A stretch of 64,000 bases of DNA from Bacteroidota bacterium (lineage in GTDB: Bacteria > Bacteroidota > Bacteroidia > Bacteroidales > Paludibacteraceae): assembly GCA_023391625.1 (NCBI GenBank), contig JAEWAN010000034.1, positions 558,001 to 622,000 of the forward strand. The letters are read 5' to 3'. A program made the translations under genes and the position numbers. The notes beneath the pieces are model-generated. The model worked only from the letters and a program-made list of their open reading frames with translations. It did no database searches and was not told the origin of the DNA. Below are positions 52,519 through 60,561 of this stretch, one piece after another. The first letter of the stretch is position 1. Each line of letters starts with the position of its first letter.

Positions 52519-53710
52519 AACTATGAATATAAAAAAATTACTATCAGTATTAGGGACAAGTTTCTTCATTTCCGCTTGTTTTTCCCAATCTCCCTACATC
52601 CATAAAGTATATGAATACATGCCCGCTCCGGGACAATTCATTAATGAGTTGCCGGAATATGAGGAAGGGGATACCAAAAATGACATGAGGTTAAAAGCTG
52701 AAGAGTGTATAGCAGACAATGAGCAAATTTTGGTATCATTAGGAGGATACGGCGGTTACATTATTTTCGGATTTGACCATATGGTAGAAAACGTACCTGG
52801 AAAATCTGATTTTAAAATATTAGGAAATGCTTTTTATGCTAATGCAAATCCTAATCCGGATGCCTCAAAAGAAGGCGGTAGCTGCGAACCTGGCATTGTG
52901 ATGGTATCTTATGATGCCAACGGTAACGGTAAACCGGATGATGAGTGGTACGAACTGGCCGGAAGCGAATACAATAAACCGGAAACCACACATAATTATC
53001 AGATTACATATTATAAACCGGATGAGAACAAGGTTCCCACTCCAAACCTCGATTACAAATACCTGAATGATACTACCTACATCAAATGGGTTACCAACCA
53101 GGGAGAAAAAGGTTATTTATACCGTAATACATTTCATAATCAATCTTATTACCCGCTATGGATTGAAGAGGAAGAACTTACTTTTGAAGGAACAAAACTG
53201 GCCAATAATTACATTGATGAAAGTGGAAACGGTTCTTATTATGTACAATACGCCTATGCATGGGGTTATGTAGATAATCATCCGAATAACGACGAGCGTT
53301 CTAACTTCAATATAGAATGGGCTGTAAATAAAAACGGAGAACCCGTGGAACTTCCGGGCATCCATTTTGTGAAAGTATATACCGGTGTAAATCAATACTG
53401 TGGCTGGTTAGGTGAAACTTCAACCGAAATTATGGGTGCACAGGATTTACATCTGTTACCTGAAGAGGGAGCAAGTATTTCCGACTATTCCTTTTCACCT
53501 ACTGTCTCTTTAGTAAAAAATCCGGTGGCAGAACAACTTATTCTCTCATCTCAACAAGAGCAAAGTGTACTTCTATACCATATATCCGGTACAAAAATAG
53601 ACGAAATCAACCTACGTAGCGGCATGAACTACATTCCTTGCGGCCACCTGTCTGAGGGTATATACATCATTCAAGGAAAACATGTTCAACTTAAGTTTAT
53701 CAAATTATAA
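52508..53710 (+). CDS. T9SS-tailed cell-surface protein in the B12 locus
   Basis: From the first start the protein is 400 residues; the Met at 52523, just after the btuG stop, gives a cleaner signal. That signal ends FFISACFSQ, which could be cut as a lipoprotein at the Cys or by signal peptidase I after FSQ. The body has GGYGGYIIFGFDHMVENVPG and SYDANGNGKPDDEWYELAGSEY, a pattern I know from surface proteins next to Bacteroidota btuB genes; its role is unproven. The last 70 residues (VKNPVAEQLIL to FIKL) form a T9SS type A sorting tail. Confidence 0.78.
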   Translation: MKIKTMNIKKLLSVLGTSFFISACFSQSPYIHKVYEYMPAPGQFINELPEYEEGDTKNDMRLKAEECIADNEQILVSLGGYGGYIIFGFDHMVENVPGKSDFKILGNAFYANANPNPDASKEGGSCEPGIVMVSYDANGNGKPDDEWYELAGSEYNKPETTHNYQITYYKPDENKVPTPNLDYKYLNDTTYIKWVTNQGEKGYLYRNTFHNQSYYPLWIEEEELTFEGTKLANNYIDESGNGSYYVQYAYAWGYVDNHPNNDERSNFNIEWAVNKNGEPVELPGIHFVKVYTGVNQYCGWLGETSTEIMGAQDLHLLPEEGASISDYSFSPTVSLVKNPVAEQLILSSQQEQSVLLYHISGTKIDEINLRSGMNYIPCGHLSEGIYIIQGKHVQLKFIKL

Positions 53711-53721
53711 AACAGATTATT

Positions 53722-55365
53722 ATGAAAAGATATTCGTTTTTAATTTTATTTACAACCATCACAACCCTACTCTCTGCAGAGATTATAACCCTCGATTTGC
53801 AGCACCCTACTTCACCGGCTGTTCTCGAATTAAATGAACAAGGATACTGGAAAGAAACCTATAATTCATCAACGGAATTTCGCAATATTGAATTCAATCT
53901 ATTCCGCTTTTCCCACACACCTACCGGTTTCGGAGGCAACGACGTGGGAGGAGGTATGTCTTACTGGGATGGCTTTACCTATTGTACCAATGGAGACAAC
54001 ACCGACTATGGAAAAACCGGCGATTCCGAAGGATGGATAAACAACCAATGGGGATGTATGGCAGGCGGAGGTATTAAAACCGATGAAAACGGAAAGATAT
54101 TAACCAATGAACAAGGTAAGGTATTAACTGAAAAAGGAATTCCTTATCTGGTGGCATACTGGGGATATTGGGTAGAAGAGAATGAAAACGGAGCACCCTG
54201 TCTTCAGGTAAACTTCACAGACAATCACATGTACGAAGCACAGGGAATGTATGTTTGCAACCATCCCTGGCCTTATTATGGCAATGAACATGGAGATGGT
54301 TTTGCCAGTCCTTTTGATGAAGAAGGAGATTTTTTTAAATTAATTATCCATGGATTTAACGAACAAAAAGAAGATATAGGCATTACGGTGGAATATACGC
54401 TTGCCGAATTTAAAGACGGGGAGCTCCATCAAAGTCCGGACTGGCAATGGATTGATTTATCTGAACTGGGAGAAGTAAGCGGACTATATTTCACGATGGA
54501 ATCAAGCGACATACATAACATAGAAGAATTAGGACCTAACACTGCCGTTTATTTCTGTATGGATAAACTAACTGTAAAATCCATGCAGCAAAATTCTAAA
54601 CCTTCACGACCCAACGGATTAAAAGTCATACCATCTGAAACTAACATACAATTCACATGGAACGCTTCAACCGTTTCAACCGCTTCAACCGGAATTAAAG
54701 GATACAACCTTTCTCTGAATGGAGGAGAAGCCATATTCACGGAACAAACAAATTACACATTTACCGGACTTAGTCCTTACACTGAATATAAAATAGAGAT
54801 AGAAGCCATCAGTACAGATGAAATAAAATCGTCAAAAGCTTCCATTACCACTCAAACTACAGACGATACACCTCCAAGCATGCCGGAAAATTTGAAGGCC
54901 ATCGCCACCGACCAAAATATTTCCTTGAGCTGGAATCCTTCTACGGATAATGTAGCCGTAACTGAATACCACATTTATATGAATGGAGAACGCCAGAAAA
55001 GAGTCTATGAACTGAATTACACCCTGACCGGATTAGATCCGGCAACATCCTACTTCATTGAAGTAGAAGCCCGCGATAAAGCAGGGAACCGTTCAAAACG
55101 GGCTTCCATAACCGTAAATACAGAAACAACCGGGAATGAACTGATACATGCGGATAAAACAACAGATATGTATTATAACGTAAGTAACAATACTGTATAT
55201 GTTACAACTCAAAAAAACAGTTTGTTTTTAGTATATGATATAAACGGACGTATTCTCCTTTCCCGGGAAATACCAGACGGACAAAATGAAATAAATATAG
55301 AACATCTTCCTAAAGGGATATATCTCATTCAAAACGAGAATAATAAAATAATAATAAACAAATAA
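53722..55365 (+). CDS. BtuH-like DUF4465 protein with two FN3 domains and a T9SS tail
   Basis: The 547-residue protein has a signal peptide (to about residue 19). A DUF4465 domain covers about 20-290 (FGGNDVGGGMSYWDGFTYC, EGWINNQWGCMAGGG, and the late AVYFCMDKLTVK). Two FN3 domains follow (about 294-380 and 382-470). The C-terminus (about 485-547, YDINGRILLSREIPDGQNEI to IIINK) is a T9SS sorting tail. DUF4465 proteins in gut Bacteroides B12 loci include the BtuH cobalamin-binding lipoproteins. Here the lipid anchor is replaced by a T9SS tail. 11 bases after the previous gene. Confidence 0.82.
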   Translation: MKRYSFLILFTTITTLLSAEIITLDLQHPTSPAVLELNEQGYWKETYNSSTEFRNIEFNLFRFSHTPTGFGGNDVGGGMSYWDGFTYCTNGDNTDYGKTGDSEGWINNQWGCMAGGGIKTDENGKILTNEQGKVLTEKGIPYLVAYWGYWVEENENGAPCLQVNFTDNHMYEAQGMYVCNHPWPYYGNEHGDGFASPFDEEGDFFKLIIHGFNEQKEDIGITVEYTLAEFKDGELHQSPDWQWIDLSELGEVSGLYFTMESSDIHNIEELGPNTAVYFCMDKLTVKSMQQNSKPSRPNGLKVIPSETNIQFTWNASTVSTASTGIKGYNLSLNGGEAIFTEQTNYTFTGLSPYTEYKIEIEAISTDEIKSSKASITTQTTDDTPPSMPENLKAIATDQNISLSWNPSTDNVAVTEYHIYMNGERQKRVYELNYTLTGLDPATSYFIEVEARDKAGNRSKRASITVNTETTGNELIHADKTTDMYYNVSNNTVYVTTQKNSLFLVYDINGRILLSREIPDGQNEINIEHLPKGIYLIQNENNKIIINK

Positions 55366-55399
55366 TATTTCCAATTATCAATTTTAAAATTAAAAAGTA

Positions 55400-58300
55400 A
55401 TGAAGAAGATTTACTTAAGTTTGGTTCTACTGTGTTTCACAGTGAGCCATCTATTGGCGGTAGACATCACCGTCAAAATGAATGGAGTCAGCAAATCCAT
55501 GAAATTTGTAGAAAAAAGCAGCGAGCAGGAAATTGCTACCGGCGACCCAGAAGGGAATAGTTACCAGTTCCAGGCCGCTCCAGGAACATATATCCTTTCT
55601 GCTTATGATGAAGCAAAAAATCTGAATGGAACAATAGAAATACCTGTAACCGAAGAGGCTGAACAAACATTCAGTATTTCCACCGTAACCGTCTATTCTA
55701 CAAATGAAGGCTGGATTTTCAACCAGGATTACACCCTTCAATATACCGCAGCAAGTAAAGAAGGTACGATGCGTGTTATCGAATTAGGAGAAACGACCAA
55801 TACCTCCTCTCCTACAGAAACACGTTCTTCATTTTTGATGCAAGTCGGAGACACTTATGTTGTAAGATTTATTCCATCTGCAGAACATGAAGAAGAAGGA
55901 TATTTATTTACCCTTGCTTCTGCCACAGTAACAGCATCATCAATGTCTGTAGGCAAATCGTGCTCTATAGGACAAGAATTCACTGTTACTGTTCCTAAGG
56001 AAGCCACACTTTTCCTGGGAATGAAAAGAGGATCAACCCATTATGTCCCATTTGAAGAAATAACTCCTAAAAGTTCCCAAACACAGGATAACAAGACTGT
56101 ATATACCTATATGCTTGCCAATAATACCACTTATAATTATAGAGTAAAACAACCTGGCAAACTAACACGTGCAGGAAAAATAGGCGTACAAAAAGGCGTT
56201 TGCGATGCAATAGAAATTACTGCCGAAGAAATGGACTACGAATCACCTTCCTACATCAATCATGACCCGGCAGATAACGGCATGACCAATGTTGCGGATA
56301 TTTTTCTGAACATCAACAGAAAAGGGTTGCTTCGTTTATCCGATCCTGCCATAAAAAAGGATACTTTCCAAATCGTTAATTTACGTACCTGGCAAATCAC
56401 GGACGATCAATCCAACAACTATTACATGGAACCGGACTTCCATTACACCGTTTTGGATGAAAATTTTGAACCATCCGATAAGGTCATTAAAATTGATGAG
56501 AAAGGAGTAATAAAACCTGTTGGAAAAGGAAAAGCTATTGTACAAGTGACATATGACGCCGTATATTGCTGGCAGTATAACAAAATAGATGGTTTTGGAA
56601 ACCGTAATGAAAACACAGCATTTATGGGAGGAGCATTATGGAGTGCTATTTGGCCGGAGAACACGGGTACGTTTATTGTGACCGTGGGTGAAGAAGAAGA
56701 TCCTACCATGAAACCGAATATGGAAGTAGAAACAGAGTTACAAGAACGGCTTGAAGACGGAAACGAATTAGATGCCGAACACGATATTTTCTACTATTTG
56801 AAAGATCAACCGGGCTACTATTATACATTTAAACCCGAAGGCGTTTCTAAAGTGGAAGTAGCCAACCCTGATGTTACCACCAATCCTAATATAGCTACAT
56901 ACAACGGTTTTTCCGATACAAATGTAACTAAAAACGAAGACGAGAGTTATACCGTTCTTCTTACCTTCGGACGAAACATTATCCGTTTAACGTCAGCCAC
57001 AGGAAAAACAACCTATCAGGTAGTTTCTGCCAAACCCGTGGAATATTCCATATCAAACATGTCAAGACCCGGTGATGAGAACTACTATCCGGGCGATAGC
57101 ATAAAGGTACAGTTTAACGGATTTTTCCATCCAGCCAATAAATTAGCCGGTATTTACAACATGTCCGCTTATTTGTATTATAACGGAGTGCCTAACGGAA
57201 CTTCTCTTATTTTAGGACCTGGACAATATACTTTTGCCGGAAACCCAGCAGCCCAGGCATTTCCGGTCATCCTACCCAATAGCTGGGACGAAGAAACCCT
57301 GTACCTTGAAACCGGAGCTCTTCAAGTCAATGGTTACGGTTCCAAACCAGGAGCACATCGCGGTATCAACTTAGCAGTCGGAAAAAACCCTAACTTCACG
57401 GCATCTGTACACGTCAATTTCTGGGGCTCCATTCCTAATGTAGCCATACCTATCACCCAACTTACTGATGGCGTGAAGTTTGAAGGAATACCGGAAGGAA
57501 TAGACATGCTGGTCATGAATCAACGTGGTGACACTATTCAACCCAATAAAGACGGAATATATTACGGAGGGCCACGAAATTATACATACGAAGCTTTTGC
57601 TCACAACAGAAAAGCGACAAACGGTAGTTTCTCCATTACAAAAGGACAAGGAGTAAAAACGATACAAGTTTCAATGGATGAAATAGCAGAATCAGACAAT
57701 GGCTGGGATGGCAAGTGCATTTCATTACCAGAGCAGGTTACTGCTGAAGAGTCTGCTGTTAGCGGAGGACAATTTGAAGGACTGGAAGGATATTATAAAA
57801 TTAAAAACGGATATGAATTAGCATGGTTGTCTTATTATGTAAACAAAACAAAAGATAATAGCAAAACAAATGCTGTTCTAACACGAGAAATCAATTTAAA
57901 TGACCATGAATGGAGTCCTATTGGAAAATCCAGTTCATTCCCTTATTCCGGAATATTTAAAGGGAAAGGAAATGCAATCAACGGTTTATATATCAATTCC
58001 ACAGAAAATTACCAGGCATTATTCGGTTATGCATCTGATGTAGAAATTTCTGACCTTACAATAAACGGTTCTGTTACCTCCACCGGAAATTATGTAAGTG
58101 CATTTATAGGAGACATGGAAGGTTATTCCATCATCAGTAATTGCCATAACCAGGCTGATATCACAGGCAATAAAAACGTCGGAGGTTTAGTGGGTTATAC
58201 TTACCATTATCCAAGAACGGGAGCACCGGTTGCCTACATAGAAAATTGTTCAAATAACGGAACAATAAAAGGAAATCAATATGTAGGAGGTATCGGAGGA

Positions 58301-59440
58301 CATCTAAAAATTTACGATTATTACGTAAAAGAAAGTGAATTCAAATTATTAATTAATAATGGCGCAATCACCGCTACTGAAGAATATGCCGGAGGAATAG
58401 CCGGTTATTTGAGTGGATTAAACCTGAAAGATGTATATAATACAGGAGACATTAACGGACAAAAATCCTTCGGAGGAATAGCCGGTGCCGGTTCCAGCAG
58501 TACAAAAGGAGATGAAATTCCTGTGTCCATTACCAATGCTTATAACACAGGAAAAATCGTATCAGGAGGTTCTATTTTAGGGGGAAGCGGAAATGTAACA
58601 AACGCTTATACCGTAAAAGGAGAGTTTAAAGAAAACGATGAAGTTACCGTAAAAACAGAGGAAAAGTTCAAATCCGGAGAAACTGCATGGTTACTGGGAG
58701 AATCTTTCGGTCAAACAATAGGACAAGAAAATTATCCGGTACTCAATGGAGCCAAAGTATTCCAGGTAAGCTATACAAGCAATTTTAATAATGAAACAGA
58801 ATATGTATATACCAATAAAACTTTACCTGTAATAACAGTAGAAGGCTACTCTGGTAACTGGTATGATAAAAAAGGCGGAGAAATAATCAGTGAAATATCT
58901 CGTGATTCCGAACTTTATGTTCTGTTCATAGACGATATTGCACCTACTAAACCGGAAGGTCTGGAAGCTGAACCCGATGAAAACAGTATCACCGTTTCAT
59001 GGCTTGCTTCTACAGACAATATCGATGTAAAAGAATACAATGTGTATGTAAACGGTATTTTAAACAAAACGGTAACAGAAACTTCAGCCACTATTGCAGA
59101 ACTTGCCGAAGACACTGAATATACAATAGAAGTCAGCGCCGTGGATGCTGCCGGTAATGAATCGGGAAAAGCTGCTATTACGCTGGTTACATTGAAAAAA
59201 GACACCTCCATAGATTCATGGGAAGCAGACGGTATAGAAGTTTATCCGAACCCATTCAAGAGCCAGGTAAACATCCGCGTTCCCGAATCGCAGTCAATCA
59301 GCATTTATAATGCATCCGGACAATGTATATTACAAAAAGATATTCAATCCGGAATCAATCCGGTTAATACCTCTGACTTGTCAAGCGGAGTTTACATTAT
59401 CAAATGTAATTCCGGTATAATCAGAGTAATCAAAGAATAA
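55400..59440 (+). CDS. Large T9SS-secreted surface protein with GLUG-like repeats and FN3
   Basis: The 1346-residue protein has a signal peptide to about residue 20 (HLLAVDI). About 20-270 is a beta-rich region without known match, with an Ig-like part around 365-400 (KIDEKGVIKPVGKGKAIVQV). Repeats of the GLUG/M26-like type (NVGGLVGY, YVGGIGGHL, YAGGIAGYL, FGGIAGAG) occupy about 860-1080. An FN3 domain lies at about 1180-1268, similar to the second FN3 of the preceding protein. The last 70 residues (VYPNPFKSQVNIRV to IIRVIKE) form a T9SS tail. It is 34 bases downstream of the DUF4465 gene and closed by a terminator. Possible B12-related surface adhesin or binder. Confidence 0.82.
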   Translation: MKKIYLSLVLLCFTVSHLLAVDITVKMNGVSKSMKFVEKSSEQEIATGDPEGNSYQFQAAPGTYILSAYDEAKNLNGTIEIPVTEEAEQTFSISTVTVYSTNEGWIFNQDYTLQYTAASKEGTMRVIELGETTNTSSPTETRSSFLMQVGDTYVVRFIPSAEHEEEGYLFTLASATVTASSMSVGKSCSIGQEFTVTVPKEATLFLGMKRGSTHYVPFEEITPKSSQTQDNKTVYTYMLANNTTYNYRVKQPGKLTRAGKIGVQKGVCDAIEITAEEMDYESPSYINHDPADNGMTNVADIFLNINRKGLLRLSDPAIKKDTFQIVNLRTWQITDDQSNNYYMEPDFHYTVLDENFEPSDKVIKIDEKGVIKPVGKGKAIVQVTYDAVYCWQYNKIDGFGNRNENTAFMGGALWSAIWPENTGTFIVTVGEEEDPTMKPNMEVETELQERLEDGNELDAEHDIFYYLKDQPGYYYTFKPEGVSKVEVANPDVTTNPNIATYNGFSDTNVTKNEDESYTVLLTFGRNIIRLTSATGKTTYQVVSAKPVEYSISNMSRPGDENYYPGDSIKVQFNGFFHPANKLAGIYNMSAYLYYNGVPNGTSLILGPGQYTFAGNPAAQAFPVILPNSWDEETLYLETGALQVNGYGSKPGAHRGINLAVGKNPNFTASVHVNFWGSIPNVAIPITQLTDGVKFEGIPEGIDMLVMNQRGDTIQPNKDGIYYGGPRNYTYEAFAHNRKATNGSFSITKGQGVKTIQVSMDEIAESDNGWDGKCISLPEQVTAEESAVSGGQFEGLEGYYKIKNGYELAWLSYYVNKTKDNSKTNAVLTREINLNDHEWSPIGKSSSFPYSGIFKGKGNAINGLYINSTENYQALFGYASDVEISDLTINGSVTSTGNYVSAFIGDMEGYSIISNCHNQADITGNKNVGGLVGYTYHYPRTGAPVAYIENCSNNGTIKGNQYVGGIGGHLKIYDYYVKESEFKLLINNGAITATEEYAGGIAGYLSGLNLKDVYNTGDINGQKSFGGIAGAGSSSTKGDEIPVSITNAYNTGKIVSGGSILGGSGNVTNAYTVKGEFKENDEVTVKTEEKFKSGETAWLLGESFGQTIGQENYPVLNGAKVFQVSYTSNFNNETEYVYTNKTLPVITVEGYSGNWYDKKGGEIISEISRDSELYVLFIDDIAPTKPEGLEAEPDENSITVSWLASTDNIDVKEYNVYVNGILNKTVTETSATIAELAEDTEYTIEVSAVDAAGNESGKAAITLVTLKKDTSIDSWEADGIEVYPNPFKSQVNIRVPESQSISIYNASGQCILQKDIQSGINPVNTSDLSSGVYIIKCNSGIIRVIKE

Positions 59441-59460
59441 TACCCGATTATTTACAAATG

Positions 59461-59492
59461 GAAAAGGCCTGATATAAATCAGGCCTTTTCTG
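59461..59492 (+). terminator. Terminator of the B12 uptake operon
   Basis: GAAAAGGCCTGAT (59461-59473) and ATCAGGCCTTTTC (59478-59490) form a strong stem with a T-rich 3' arm. Confidence 0.88.
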
Positions 59493-59572
59493 CTTTAAAA
59501 CTACAATCTAATCTTATATTAAAGGAACACTAAATCCAGAATTAAGTCACGGCAAAACCGTGTTTCATTATT

Positions 59573-60535
59573 TTACAACTCCCAAGCCAATGCACTGGCT
59601 CCCAAAATAGCGGCATCTGCTTCTTTCAACTCAGAACTAAGAATCCTTACCTTATTTTTCCATATCGGAAATAAACTTTTCTCCATATATTCAGAAACCG
59701 GATCAAAAAGCAAACTACCGGCCTTGGACAAACCTCCAAACAGAATAATTGCTTCCGGAGCACTGAAAGCTACAAAATCCGCCAAAGCTTCCCCTAATAT
59801 TCTCCCCGTATAATCAAATATGTTTTTAGCTATTTCATCGCCTTGAACAGCAGCTTCATACACATCTTTAGAAGTTATATTCTCCGGTGCCATATTACGA
59901 AGCAAACTGTCCTGTTTCGTTTTCTCCAATATTTCCCGGGCAGAACGCGCTACTCCGGTAGCCGAAGCATAAGTCTCCAGACACCCCCTACGTCCGCATC
60001 CGCAGACACGATCACTGCCACGTACAGCTACGATATGTCCCAGTTCTCCGGCAAAGCCGTCATGTCCATATACAACATTTCCATCTATAACAATGCCGCT
60101 TCCTACTCCAGTACCCAAGGTAATCATAATAAAGTTTTTCATTCCCCGAGCCACTCCATAGGTCATTTCTCCTACAGCCGCAGCATTGGCATCGTTAGTA
60201 ACGGCTACCGGAACTCCAAACCTTTTCGTCATTAACTCCGAAAAGGGGATAACCCCTTTCCATGGTAAGTTAGCGGCCTGTTCAATATTACCGGTATAGT
60301 AATTCGCATTAGGCGCCCCTACTCCTATTCCCCTGATCATATCAATTCCACCCACATTTTTTATTTCTTCAATCAGTTTATCATAAAGTAGATTTATATA
60401 TGAATAAATATCTTTATGCGCACCTGTTTTAATAGCTCCTTTCGAAATGACATTGCCACGGGCATCCACAATACCGAAAACAGTATTTGTTCCTCCAATA
60501 TCAATTCCTACAACATAAGGTTTTTCCATATTCAT
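59573..60535 (-). CDS. ROK family sugar kinase (glucokinase-like)
   Basis: The 320-residue ROK protein has VGIDIGGTNTVFG for ATP, the catalytic NDANAAAVGE region, GHDGFAGELGHI, and the zinc motif CGCGRRGCLETYAS. It lacks an N-terminal DNA-binding domain, so it is a kinase, probably of glucose or a related hexose. It begins 26 bases after the GH3 beta-glucosidase gene on the same strand, which fits phosphorylation of the released glucose. Confidence 0.92.
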   Translation of the reverse strand: MNMEKPYVVGIDIGGTNTVFGIVDARGNVISKGAIKTGAHKDIYSYINLLYDKLIEEIKNVGGIDMIRGIGVGAPNANYYTGNIEQAANLPWKGVIPFSELMTKRFGVPVAVTNDANAAAVGEMTYGVARGMKNFIMITLGTGVGSGIVIDGNVVYGHDGFAGELGHIVAVRGSDRVCGCGRRGCLETYASATGVARSAREILEKTKQDSLLRNMAPENITSKDVYEAAVQGDEIAKNIFDYTGRILGEALADFVAFSAPEAIILFGGLSKAGSLLFDPVSEYMEKSLFPIWKNKVRILSSELKEADAAILGASALAWEL

Positions 60536-60561
60536 TTTTTCTAAACAATTCCGAAATATAA

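Noticed and set aside
55400..59440. IgA1-type M26 peptidase because of GLUG-like repeats
   Set aside because: No HExxH metalloprotease motif is visible; the repeats alone occur in many surface proteins.
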